Shown here one piece after another: positions 24,806 through 33,283 of a DNA stretch of 48,359 bases. Both the position numbers and the translations under genes were made by a program. Within the stretch, counting starts at the first letter, position 1. Each line of letters opens with the position of its first letter. The notes under the pieces are model-generated. The model did not search any database, was not told where the DNA came from, and saw only the letters and a program-made list of their open reading frames with translations. Source of the DNA: Paraburkholderia dilworthii (GTDB lineage Bacteria; Pseudomonadota; Gammaproteobacteria; Burkholderiales; Burkholderiaceae); contig NZ_AWZT01000018.1 in the NCBI RefSeq assembly GCF_000472525.1, positions 1 through 48,359 of the forward strand, given 5' to 3'.

Positions 24806-27392
24806 TCTGCTCGCCTCCAATCAACGCCAGCTTCGCTTTCAACAGTCCGGGGTCCAGCACCATACGTAGTTCAGTCAGTGAGCGGCGCTGCAAGCTTGTT
24901 TCGGCTTCTATGTCCGCGAGCAGACGGTCGAAGTCGGCGGGATGATCCGCTTGCAATTGCGAATAGATGCGCATGCCCTGCTGCGCTGCGGTCTGTGCAT
25001 CGGAGAGCCAACGCGCCTCGTTGCGAAAGCCCGGCGAGATGCCGGCTTCGAGCCGCTGACTGCCGCCGATGGAGCCGCCCGCGCGATACTGCTTCCACAG
25101 GCTCTGCGCACGGAGCATCAGGTCTTGCGCACGCGCCAGCGCTTTATCGTGCAATGCGGCGACGTCCTTCTGGATCGACTGTGCGAACCACACGTCCGTT
25201 GACGGATCGACACTCGCATAGAAAGACAGCAGACGTTGTTCGTAATCTTTGCCGCCGCGCGTTTTTTGCAGATTGCTGTATTGGTCAAGCAGCGCTTTCT
25301 TGTGAGCCAGCGCGGCGGCCAGCACATCGGACCACGGACCGGCGGGCATCGACTGCAATCCGGTCAGCGCCTGCTGGGCGTCGCCCTTTTTCCATGCTTC
25401 AGCTACCGCGTCGAGCCGCTGGATCACATCGGACGATGGCAAACGCGTCGCGGCGAGTTGCCGATATTGCTCCTGAAACGGCGGTGTGCTGAAGCGCGCG
25501 GTTTTCATCAGCGCAACCAGCGAAGTCAATTCGCGTGTTAGCGCGGCTTCCAGCAAAGCGCTGTATTCGCGCAGATCGTCGCGCACACGGTCGAGACCCG
25601 CGAGGCGCGGATAGCGTTGCGCATAATCGTCCAGTACAGACGGCAACGCTGCTGGCTTGTCGCGCGCCAATTCGGTACGTATGGTGCCGTTCAATCGTTC
25701 GATTGCGGCGAGATAGACCGAGTCGTCGCTCTCGAGCTTGCGCAGATGGCTCATTGCCTGCGCGTACGGCTCCGCGAAAACGGGTACATATGACGCGATT
25801 CTGTCGAGCGCGCGCTGATGGCTCTTCGGGTCGTCGTCCCAGCGTTGCAGCAAGCCACCGATAGTCGCTTCATCCGCATAGATGCGGATCGGCGCTTCGA
25901 CGCCGCCGCGCCCCGCGACGAAGCGCTCGAGATCGCCCACCCATTGCAATTCGCCGAGCAAGGACGCGGCATCCGCATTGTTCGTAGTCGACGACTTCAT
26001 GTCGCCAAGCAGCGCATCGGCCTGCTCGAATTGCGCCTTTTGCACCGCATTGAGCCAGCCAGGAAGCTTCGCCTTGAGCAGCGCTTCGCTGGCAAGCGCG
26101 CTCACTTTCGTGTCGGCCGGATGACTCGCCAGATAGTTTTTCGCCGACAGCACCGCGCTCGTATAGTCGCCGCTCGCGAGCAGATTCTTCAGCTCGCGCT
26201 CGGACGAACCACGAAGATACAGCACCAATGCAACCGCTCCGAGCAACACGACGCCCACACCGCCCCACGCCGCAATGCGCCTCATGCTCGCACGATCGTC
26301 GCCCGCAAACGCGTTGCCGAGCTCGCTCGCGACGAGGCGCCAGCGGCGCGGCCTGCGCTTAGAAACGCTCGTACCCTGGCCGCTATTCGATCCATTCGCG
26401 CCGCTGTCCGCACCATGTACGGCGTTCGCTCCCTTCGCAACTCCCGCCGCCGCTCCGCCAACCGGCGATGCGCGTCTTGCCTGTGCGGACCCTGCGTGCG
26501 CAGCTTCGTTGACCTCGTCCTCGCGTTGCCGCGCCGGATCGACGCAGAAGATGTCGAGGAACGAATGTGCTGCACCCACGAACGTCGTTTTATCGTTGTC
26601 GGCGGCATCTTCGACGGAGGGGTTGAGGAGCAGTTGCGTCACGGTCGGCTCGACGTCAGGCGGTTTGTGCAGCGTCACCCTGTAGACGAAGTGGTCTCCG
26701 CCAAATGCAACTATGTCGCCGTCCGCCAGCGGCAACGCGGATTCGTCGAGACGTTTTCCGCCGACGAATGTGCCGTTCGTGCTACCGAGATCTTCGACGT
26801 AAAGCTGCGAGCCCTTCAGAAAGATGTGCGCGTGCCGGCGCGAGATGTAGTTGACCTGATGCGGGTAGCGGTTCTTGTAGCGCGAAAAGACTTCGTCCGC
26901 CTTGCTGACAAGAAATGGGAACGCTTGCACTTCGATTGGCTGAAGCTCGAGATCGTCGCGCTGCGGCACGAGCAGCAAGGCGGGGGCGCACGCCGTGTTG
27001 CTCGCAGCCACGATGCGGGCCCGCGGCTCGATGCTCACGCGATAACACAGTTCGCCGCCGAAACACAGTTCGTCCCCTGCCCGCACACGCGCCGGCATCT
27101 GGCGCACCGGGATGCCGTTGACCGTGGTGCCGTTCTTGCTACCGAGGTCTGCGACATACACGGCGCCGTTCTCGACGAACACACGCGCATGGCGGCGAGA
27201 CAAGCGCGCGATCCGCTCAGCGGGGTAATCGGTGAACGGCGCTTCGCTGCGCCCAATCGCGAACAGGCTGTCGACAATGCGGATTGCGTCCAGCGCCGGA
27301 CGCTGCCCGGACGCAAGCGGAGACAACAGCACGTCGAAAGCAGCTTCGATTGTCGCGCGCGTCTCAGCAATGGGAGTTTCGCCGTCGGCCAT
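24783..27392 (-). CDS. Membrane protein with two N-terminal FHA domains
   Basis: This 869-residue protein carries two FHA domains in the cytoplasm: one with I-G-R-S, S-R-R-H-A-R-V and D-L-G-S-K-N-G-T (about 45-95), one with S-R-R-H-A-H-I and D-L-G-S-T-N-G-T (about 160-215). Both keep the residues that bind phosphothreonine. A Thr-containing linker follows (P-T-V-T-Q-L, then N-D-K-T-T-F-V-G). One TM is at about 375-393, and a large helical domain of about 470 residues should be in the periplasm. It probably senses kinase signals and relays them to the exporter. It resembles Fha/TagH scaffolds of type VI systems in logic, not in the C-terminal part. ATG 27392 is the first good start. Confidence 0.88.
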   Translation of the reverse strand: MADGETPIAETRATIEAAFDVLLSPLASGQRPALDAIRIVDSLFAIGRSEAPFTDYPAERIARLSRRHARVFVENGAVYVADLGSKNGTTVNGIPVRQMPARVRAGDELCFGGELCYRVSIEPRARIVAASNTACAPALLLVPQRDDLELQPIEVQAFPFLVSKADEVFSRYKNRYPHQVNYISRRHAHIFLKGSQLYVEDLGSTNGTFVGGKRLDESALPLADGDIVAFGGDHFVYRVTLHKPPDVEPTVTQLLLNPSVEDAADNDKTTFVGAAHSFLDIFCVDPARQREDEVNEAAHAGSAQARRASPVGGAAAGVAKGANAVHGADSGANGSNSGQGTSVSKRRPRRWRLVASELGNAFAGDDRASMRRIAAWGGVGVVLLGAVALVLYLRGSSERELKNLLASGDYTSAVLSAKNYLASHPADTKVSALASEALLKAKLPGWLNAVQKAQFEQADALLGDMKSSTTNNADAASLLGELQWVGDLERFVAGRGGVEAPIRIYADEATIGGLLQRWDDDPKSHQRALDRIASYVPVFAEPYAQAMSHLRKLESDDSVYLAAIERLNGTIRTELARDKPAALPSVLDDYAQRYPRLAGLDRVRDDLREYSALLEAALTRELTSLVALMKTARFSTPPFQEQYRQLAATRLPSSDVIQRLDAVAEAWKKGDAQQALTGLQSMPAGPWSDVLAAALAHKKALLDQYSNLQKTRGGKDYEQRLLSFYASVDPSTDVWFAQSIQKDVAALHDKALARAQDLMLRAQSLWKQYRAGGSIGGSQRLEAGISPGFRNEARWLSDAQTAAQQGMRIYSQLQADHPADFDRLLADIEAETSLQRRSLTELRMVLDPGLLKAKLALIGGEQSETRQSP

Positions 27393-27656
27393 TTTATCCG
27401 GATCACTAATCGTTTACCCGCTGCTGCGGGAGCGCAGCGGAGTCAGCACGAAGAACGACGGCGACAAGACTTTTTTGTAGCAAGCCATTGGAAAACCGGC
27501 TCCTCAACGATTGTAAGTCACGCATCGCGAGTGTCAATTCCCAGTCGTCGGTCATGAAGCCGATGGGCGCCCCAATGCGAAGCTCTGTACGCTTCACATG
27601 CGCGGCATCGCGGCTTAGCTCAGTGCTCCTTTACTTCCACTCTTCCGCTCTTCCGC

Positions 27657-29120
27657 TTACTGCTGTTTTACCTGCGCCTGCACATCGACGCTCGGCCAGC
27701 CGCCGCCGAGCGCTTTATAAAGCAGTACGGTGTCGGACAGAATCAATTCATGATTGGCCAGCAACGATTGCTGCGCGTCGAGCAGCGTCCGTTCCGTTTC
27801 GAACACTTCCAGTTGCGATACGACGCCGAGCCTGAGTTGCGACTGGATCTGATCGGCCACGATTTGCAAACGATCCACCTGTTGCTGCAATTCAACGCGC
27901 TGCGCCTTATGCGCATTCAGATTGACCAATGCGTTCTCCACTTCCTCGAATGCGCCCATTACTGTTGCGCGGTATTGCTGCTCGGCAACCGTCGACTGCG
28001 CTTGCGTCACCTTCACGTGAGCCCGCACGCCGGGGTCGAGCAATGGGATGTTGATGCTTGGCATGAAGCCGTACGTGAACGACTTCAGCAAGTCAGTAAG
28101 CGCAAAGCTCGCCGTGCCGCCGTGCCCCGTCAGGCTGATGGTCGGCAATTGCGCAAGCTTGGCCTGGCCAACGAGGTCGTACGCCTCCAGTACCCTGAAC
28201 TCCGCAGCCACCACATCGGGTCGCCGCGCCAGCAGTTGTGCGGGCAGGCCGTCGGGTACCCCCGGCAACTGCACGCGCTGCTGCAAATGGCCTTTGGGCA
28301 ATCGGAACTCGCCCGCAGGCACGCCGATCAGCGTGCATAGCGCGTTATTCGCGAGATCCCGCGAGCGCCCCAATTCGAGTAACTGATTCGTCAGGCGATT
28401 GATTTCTGCCTGCTGGCGCAACACCTGCGTTTGCGGGATGAGACCGCTGCGGCGCTGGCCTTCGTAGATCGCGAGAATTTGCCGGTTGGTGACGAGCGTT
28501 CTCTGCTGCTGATCGATCTGGTCGTCGAACTGAAGGATCTGGAAATAGGCGCTGGATACATTCGACACCAGTTCCAGATAGCCGGCGCGCCAGTCGGCTT
28601 CGCTCGCATGAAATTCAGCTTTCTGGGCCTGCACGCCCTTTTCCACCTTGCCCCAGATATCAATGTCCCAGTTCACCTGCGACGCGACGTTGTACTGCTT
28701 TGCGAACGTCTGCCCCGTGGTCTTCTGAAAGCTGGCGCCGGCGCCCAGATCCATCGTCGGCAATGCGCCGGCTTTGGCTTCGCCAATTTGCGTGCGTGCG
28801 ACGTCGATACGCGCGGCCAGTACCTTGATGTCGAAGTTGCCGCCGATGGCTTTCGCAATCAACGAATCGAGAGTCGAGTCGTGGAAGCCCTTCCACCAAT
28901 CCGGTTCAATAGTGGCTGCGGCTGATACCGGCGCGCCTTTATGATCGGTCCACGATGTTTTGGCGGGCGTATCGGGCCGCTTGTAGTCAGGCATGCTGAC
29001 GTCCACGCATGCGCACAGCGATGCAGCGCATACGGTTGCAGCGCACAGACCGCGCAACGCTGCCGCAGTGGAGTGATTGAACGAGCGCTGACGGATCAGT
29101 GAATCAAACAACGCTGACAC
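27657..29120 (-). CDS. Outer-membrane factor, NodT/OprM-type lipoprotein
   Basis: This 487-residue protein has a signal with lipobox-like L-C-A-C (Cys about residue 37) followed by P-D-Y-K-R-P. Two OEP repeats follow, with typical words W-D-I-D-I-W-G-K-V, R-R-S-G-L-I-P-Q-T, L-L-A-R-R-P-D-V-V-A-A-E and G-V-V-S-Q-L-E-V-F-E-T-E. It forms the outer-membrane channel. GTG 29120 follows GGAGA, so it was preferred over GTG 29165. It completes the tripartite exporter with the HlyD and ABC proteins. The family is more usual in RND pumps than in peptide export. The 27393-27656 gap downstream shows no gene or clear promoter. Confidence 0.9.
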   Translation of the reverse strand: MSALFDSLIRQRSFNHSTAAALRGLCAATVCAASLCACVDVSMPDYKRPDTPAKTSWTDHKGAPVSAAATIEPDWWKGFHDSTLDSLIAKAIGGNFDIKVLAARIDVARTQIGEAKAGALPTMDLGAGASFQKTTGQTFAKQYNVASQVNWDIDIWGKVEKGVQAQKAEFHASEADWRAGYLELVSNVSSAYFQILQFDDQIDQQQRTLVTNRQILAIYEGQRRSGLIPQTQVLRQQAEINRLTNQLLELGRSRDLANNALCTLIGVPAGEFRLPKGHLQQRVQLPGVPDGLPAQLLARRPDVVAAEFRVLEAYDLVGQAKLAQLPTISLTGHGGTASFALTDLLKSFTYGFMPSINIPLLDPGVRAHVKVTQAQSTVAEQQYRATVMGAFEEVENALVNLNAHKAQRVELQQQVDRLQIVADQIQSQLRLGVVSQLEVFETERTLLDAQQSLLANHELILSDTVLLYKALGGGWPSVDVQAQVKQQ

Positions 29121-29298
29121 GATTTTCTCCGATGACGCTGACTTCACTGCACAACGCAAGCGCACGATTCAAGTAAAGCATTTCCAACGCCGCTTCACCA
29201 TCGAAGCAGTGCATGAACATGGGCTCGGGAAATATGCGGTGTGGAGGTGTCGCGTGAAAAGAACGATTGGACAAGCGAAGTTTTGAGCATCGGTGCTG

Positions 29299-29332
29299 GC
29301 GGACGCGAGGGCCGGCAGACCCTGGCGTCCGC
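29299..29332 (-). terminator. Nested hairpin after P2
   Basis: An 8-bp stem (29299-29306 with 29325-29332) holds an inner AGGG/CCCT stem. It lies about 10 nt after the P2 stop on the minus strand. There is no clear T run, so it may only reduce readthrough into the exporter genes or stabilise the P2 message. Confidence 0.45.
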
Positions 29333-29341
29333 TCGCGCCGC

Positions 29342-29626
29342 TTACGACACGAAGATGTTGTTGCTCGACGTCACATGCGGGTCGATGGTGGTCGTCACGC
29401 CGGCAACGAAGGCTGCGTTGTTGCCGTTGGCGTTCTGGATGTTCATCGTGGTGCTGATCAGTTGAGTCGCATCGACCTTCTTGCTGTTGTTCGGCGCATA
29501 CACCGGCGCAAAGCTCACATACGACGACGACGGATACATGAAGCCGGTGCCGCCGCGCACGGCGCTCATCGCCTTGCTGTCGAGTTGTTCGGTGATGGAC
29601 AGGTCTTTGATCATCAGCGTGTTCAT
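29342..29626 (-). CDS. Double-glycine leader peptide P2
   Basis: The 94-residue product has leader M-N-T-L-M-I-K-D-L-S, then Q-L-D-S-K-A-M-S-A-V-R-G-G with Gly25-Gly26. The mature part of 68 residues lacks Cys and is rich in Asn, Thr and Val (N-I-Q-N-A-N-G-N-N, then V-T-S-S-N-N-I). P3 is a close paralogue: the 78-nt leader-coding region differs at one base. AGGAGA precedes the ATG at 29626. It is upstream of the outer-membrane factor on the same strand and may be the first gene of the exporter operon. It is a likely C39 substrate. Confidence 0.85.
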   Translation of the reverse strand: MNTLMIKDLSITEQLDSKAMSAVRGGTGFMYPSSSYVSFAPVYAPNNSKKVDATQLISTTMNIQNANGNNAAFVAGVTTTIDPHVTSSNNIFVS

Positions 29627-29668
29627 GGCAAATCTCCTGAAAGGGAAGGTCACAGTCTTGCGGTGGGG

Positions 29669-29689
29669 TCGAGCAACTTGTCTGCTCGA
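29669..29689 (-). promoter_or_regulatory. 5'-end stem-loop of the P2 transcript
   Basis: A 7-bp perfect stem (TCGAGCA with TGCTCGA) encloses a 7-nt loop. It begins at the start point predicted from the sigma-54 site (29689). The same stem occurs before P3 and P6. Confidence 0.6.
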
Positions 29690-29699
29690 GCATCACTAA

Positions 29700-29715
29700 C
29701 GCATGGGCTGTGCCA
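29700..29715 (-). promoter_or_regulatory. Sigma-54 promoter of P2
   Basis: On the minus strand the site reads TGGCACAGCCCATGCG. It has GG-N10-GC spacing and a perfect -24 half; the -12 half has ATGC for TTGC. It lies 73 nt before the P2 ATG and matches the P3 promoter closely. Confidence 0.72.
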
Positions 29716-29920
29716 GTTTTACTTTCCGATCCTAAGAAATTTTCCGGATGGCCGCGGGGAAAGGCTTCCGGCGAAACGCGGGGCATGTGATGCGGCGGGT
29801 GGCGAAGAGGCCCGTGCCGCGATGTGATGGATTGCACCCAACAAGCGGCTACGACTGGTTGGCTAATGCATGACACTGGGCAATTGGCAACCGGCCTCCG
29901 CACGGCACACTCGTCGAACC

Positions 29921-30355
29921 TCAACGCGCGATGACCGTGATCTTCTTCGAGTACACCGGCGGATTGTGCGGGATATGCATGTAGTCACCCATCAATAGCT
30001 GCAACGTATGCTTGCCCGGCGGCAACTGGATCATGGTCTCGGTCTCCCCGGCACCGAAATGCAGGTGATTGCGGTCCGAGGGTATTTCCTGGTCCGGCGG
30101 CGGCAGGTCGGTGTCGATCAGAAGATGATGGTGTCCCGTGTTCGGATACTTGACGCCCTTCGGCGCCACGCCCATGTACCGCAATCCGAACCACACGCGA
30201 AACGGCTTGTTGGCCGGAACCACCTGGCCGTCGTTTGGGTAGCCGATATACGCATATGCACCCGCAGGCGCCGCGGTTCCCGCCGCTACGGCGACATTCG
30301 CCGTGCCCCATGTCGCCGACGCCAGCAGCGCCGCGACTGCGATGAGCTTGTACAT
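29921..30355 (-). CDS. DUF4399 periplasmic protein, copy 2
   Basis: This 144-residue protein has a signal peptide (cleavage near V-A-V-A-A, about residue 25) and the DUF4399 core: Y-P-N-D-G-Q-V-V, V-W-F-G-L-R-Y-M-G-V-A-P-K-G, G-H-H-H-L-L-I-D, S-D-R-N-H-L-H-F-G-A-G-E-T-E and P-G-K-H-T-L-Q-L. The His-rich segments suggest metal binding, but no function is established. GGAGAG precedes the ATG at 30355. It is a tandem paralogue of the gene 47 nt upstream. Membership in the peptide system is unproven. Confidence 0.88.
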   Translation of the reverse strand: MYKLIAVAALLASATWGTANVAVAAGTAAPAGAYAYIGYPNDGQVVPANKPFRVWFGLRYMGVAPKGVKYPNTGHHHLLIDTDLPPPDQEIPSDRNHLHFGAGETETMIQLPPGKHTLQLLMGDYMHIPHNPPVYSKKITVIAR

Positions 30356-30402
30356 GAAGGTCTCTCCGTCCTGGGCAATCCGAAATGAACGCGCGGATCG
30401 CG

Positions 30403-30906
30403 CTAGTCTTTCTGCACGGTGATGGTGATCTTTTTCGAGTATACGGGCGGCGTGTGCGGCACGTGATTGTGATCGCCGAGAACCAGCTGCAACGTGTGCT
30501 TGCCTGGCGGCAGCTCGATACGCGCGTCGGTCTCGCCCGCACCGAAATGCAGGTGATTGCGGTCCGATGGGATTTCCTGATCGAGTGCGGGCAGATCCGT
30601 GTCGATCAGTAGATGGTGATGCCCTGTGTTGGGAAACGCGACGCCTTTCGGACATACGCCCATGTTGCGCAGCCCCATGCGCACCCACAGCTTGCCGCCA
30701 TGAATGACTGCGCCGTCGGGTGGCCAGATGATGTACTCCTCGGCACCGGGCGGCGATGTAGCCGAGTCGGCGAATGCGGCGACCGGCAGCACTGCACCGC
30801 CGATCATCACGGCGAACACGGTCCGCGAAAACACACGCCTGGCGCGCAGCCGCGCCACGGCTTTGGCACTCCGGTCCGGAACAGCAAGGACGTTGGTTCT
30901 TCGCAT
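30403..30906 (-). CDS. DUF4399 periplasmic protein, copy 1
   Basis: This 167-residue protein has an N-terminal stretch of about 26 residues with many Arg before a hydrophobic signal segment (T-V-F-A-V-M-I-G-G-A-V-L-P-V-A-A-F-A). The same DUF4399 core follows: W-P-P-D-G-A-V-I, G-H-H-H-L-L-I-D, H-L-H-F-G-A-G-E-T-D. The long Arg-rich start is not twin-arginine with confidence. GGGAG lies before the ATG at 30906. It is co-directional with copy 2. Confidence 0.87.
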   Translation of the reverse strand: MRRTNVLAVPDRSAKAVARLRARRVFSRTVFAVMIGGAVLPVAAFADSATSPPGAEEYIIWPPDGAVIHGGKLWVRMGLRNMGVCPKGVAFPNTGHHHLLIDTDLPALDQEIPSDRNHLHFGAGETDARIELPPGKHTLQLVLGDHNHVPHTPPVYSKKITITVQKD

Positions 30907-31287
30907 AGCGCACTCCCGAATAGCGGTCGTGAACACCTCGACTGCGCAGGGCAGCGTGGGGCAATTCTGCTGCGTTCGCGGGCGCGCACCTGATGCGGCG
31001 GCCGCGTAGTTAAAACGACCATGCCGCGTTGCTTTGTGAATCAGCTTAGGACGTAACTTGCCAAAAAGATACGCCACGCTCGTTAACCGTATAGCGCACT
31101 CGGTACAAGTGTTGGTTGTGGCCCGCCAGGCGCGTGCTATGGTTGTTGATACGTTGCAATGCGGATGGTCGAAAGCGCGTCAATACATCTACATGTGCGC
31201 TGGCGGTGATACGAACGGCGACGAATAGCGGCGAACGGCGCGGTGCGCGAAGGCCTATGTTCTGTCCGGAACAAACAGGATGCGAAG
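30907..31287. other. Divergent intergenic region DUF4399 / caspase-FGE
   Basis: No supported gene lies in these 381 nt. It must contain promoters for both sides. I found no convincing sigma-54 site; TGGCCCGCC at 31119 has the spacing but a poor -12 half. Confidence 0.4.
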
Positions 31288-33234
31288 ATGTGGCGAATAT
31301 TCCTGCTGATGTGGATGGCCGGGGCCGTTCTGGCGAATTGCGGCAGTGCATTTGCTGCGGCACCGCGTGACAGCACGAACGCGACAGACTCAGCGACTCC
31401 AGCAGACTGGGCGATCGCGCCGTTCGCACCGCAGCGCGATCATGCCGGCGTCCCGCGCATCGCACTCGTCATAGGCAACGGCGCATATGGCGGCGGTTCG
31501 CACGGCGTCATCGAGCAAAACGCGCCGCGTGACGCTCGAGCCGTGGGCAACAGCTTGCGTTCGCTCGGCTTCGACGTAATCGTGCTTTCCAACGCAACGC
31601 CGCAGATGATGCAGCGGGCAATTGCCGAATTGCGCGAGCGCTTGCACGCAGGCGGTGTGGGTCTTTTCTATTTCGCGGGTCACGGGGCGCGAGTTGGCGG
31701 ACAAACGCTGCTGGTTCCCGCCGGCCTCGACATGCGCTCGCCAGCCACGCTGATTCGCGAGGCCATCGATTTGAATGACGTCTTGCAGGCAATGCCCTCG
31801 CGCGAGGGACAGCTCAACCTCGTCATTCTCGATATGTGCCTCGACGATCCGTTTAGCCCCAAGCTTGTGCGCGATGCGTCAGCGCTTCCGCCGAATACGG
31901 TCGTTGCATACGCAGCCGCGCCTGGCGGCTATGCGGCAGACGGCGTGCGCCAAGGCATCTACACGCATGCTTTGCTGCGGGCACTCGACGAAACACCCGC
32001 ACGGCCGCTGATGAGCCTGCTTGCCGACGTTGCGTCCAGAGTCGCAGATACTACGGGCGGCGAGCAAAGACCGTGGACTGCGTCGTCGTTGACCGGTTCG
32101 GCGGATGCGCAACATGACGCAGCAGGCGCGCCTATCGCGTCTATCGCGAGCGACGATGCTGTCGTGACACTGCACAGCCGGGGCATTCTGCCGAAGGACA
32201 GCAGTGAACAATACGAGATCACATTCTGGAATTCGATCAAGGACAGCAACTACCCCGCTGACTACGAAGCGTATTTGAAGGCCTATCCGAATGGGCGCTT
32301 CGCCACGCTCGCGCATGCGCGCATCGATCGCCTGCGTGCCACGGCATCGACTGCGCCTGCCGCCTCTGCCGCGCAATCGCCCGCGCCATCGGTTGCACCG
32401 GCACCGCAAGCCGCGCGTCCGTCAACGCCTGCAACGCCCCCCGCCGCGCCGCAAGATCGCCAGCGCACCGGCCCCACGCAGCCGGCCGCGCAAAAGCCCG
32501 CAGCGCGCGCGCCGGCCGTGGGCGAAACGCGCGACTGCGCCGCGTGTCCGATGATGATCGCGTTGCCCGCGGGCTCCTTCTCGATGGGCAGCAGCAGCGA
32601 CGATCCGTCCGAAAAGCCCGTTCATCACGTGACGATTGGTTCGCCGTTCGCTATCGGCAAATACGAGGTGACAGTCGAGCAGTGGAACGCATGCGTGGCC
32701 GCAAATGCATGCTCGAAACTCACGCCTGAAACGAATGCGAACAGGACGGCCCCCGCTCGCGACCTTAGTTGGGACGACGCACAGCAGTACGTGAAATGGC
32801 TCTCCAGAACAACAGGCAAAGCGTACCGTCTGCCCACAGAAGCCGAATGGGAATACGCCGATCGTGGCGGCACGACGACCGCTTACTGGTGGGGCGATCA
32901 GATGCGCAAGGGCAACGCCAACTGCAAGGATTGCGGCGAGCCCTGGCATAAAGAAGGCCCCGAAGCCGCAGGTTCTTTTGCACCGAACCCGTATGGCCTG
33001 CACGATATGAACGGCAGCGTCTGGGAATGGACCGCCGACTGCTGGCACAACTCGTACCAGTCGGCGCCCGCCGATGGCCGCGCATGGGAAAGCCCCAGTT
33101 GCGACATGCGCGTGATTCGCGGCGGCTCGTGGCGCGAAGGTAGCGGCTACATGCTCAGCGCGACGCGCTTCAAATACAGCGGGGGCGTGCGCCAGTCGCA
33201 AGACGGCTTCCGCGTAGTCAAAGAACTCAAGTGA
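31288..33234 (+). CDS. Exported caspase-like (C14) and FGE-sulfatase domain fusion
   Basis: From ATG 31288 the protein is 648 residues with a signal peptide ending near S-A-F-A-A. A caspase/metacaspase-like domain (about 55-265) keeps the His-Cys pair: Y-F-A-G-H-G-A and V-I-L-D-M-C-L-D-D. A Pro/Ala-rich linker (about 330-415) follows. The C-terminal domain (about 425-648) is of the formylglycine-generating-enzyme/SUMF1 type: P-A-G-S-F-S-M-G-S, V-T-V-E-Q-W-N, R-L-P-T-E-A-E-W-E-Y, G-S-V-W-E-W-T-A-D, V-I-R-G-G-S-W, F-R-V-V. It should act in the periplasm or outside. FGE-like proteins occur in type VI accessory modules. Its neighbours suggest a role in the kinase pathway; the substrate is unknown. 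Confidence 0.87.
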   Translation: MWRIFLLMWMAGAVLANCGSAFAAAPRDSTNATDSATPADWAIAPFAPQRDHAGVPRIALVIGNGAYGGGSHGVIEQNAPRDARAVGNSLRSLGFDVIVLSNATPQMMQRAIAELRERLHAGGVGLFYFAGHGARVGGQTLLVPAGLDMRSPATLIREAIDLNDVLQAMPSREGQLNLVILDMCLDDPFSPKLVRDASALPPNTVVAYAAAPGGYAADGVRQGIYTHALLRALDETPARPLMSLLADVASRVADTTGGEQRPWTASSLTGSADAQHDAAGAPIASIASDDAVVTLHSRGILPKDSSEQYEITFWNSIKDSNYPADYEAYLKAYPNGRFATLAHARIDRLRATASTAPAASAAQSPAPSVAPAPQAARPSTPATPPAAPQDRQRTGPTQPAAQKPAARAPAVGETRDCAACPMMIALPAGSFSMGSSSDDPSEKPVHHVTIGSPFAIGKYEVTVEQWNACVAANACSKLTPETNANRTAPARDLSWDDAQQYVKWLSRTTGKAYRLPTEAEWEYADRGGTTTAYWWGDQMRKGNANCKDCGEPWHKEGPEAAGSFAPNPYGLHDMNGSVWEWTADCWHNSYQSAPADGRAWESPSCDMRVIRGGSWREGSGYMLSATRFKYSGGVRQSQDGFRVVKELK

Positions 33235-33283
33235 TGCGCGGCTCGAACCGCTTTGCGATGGTCATGCAGAAACCGCACGCGTC

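Noticed and set aside
29178..29191. Sigma-54 site before the outer-membrane factor gene
   Set aside because: Minus-strand GG-N10-GC is present, but the -24 half lacks TGGCAC; too weak to list as a promoter.
29169..29924. 251-codon minus-strand frame overlapping P2
   Set aside because: It overlaps P2 in another frame; P2 has a strong ribosome-binding site, conserved leader and promoter, while this frame has no recognisable features.
31119..31133. Sigma-54 site before the caspase-FGE gene
   Set aside because: The GG-N10-GC spacing is met but the -12 half is GCGC-rich, unlike TTGC; such matches are frequent by chance in GC-rich DNA.
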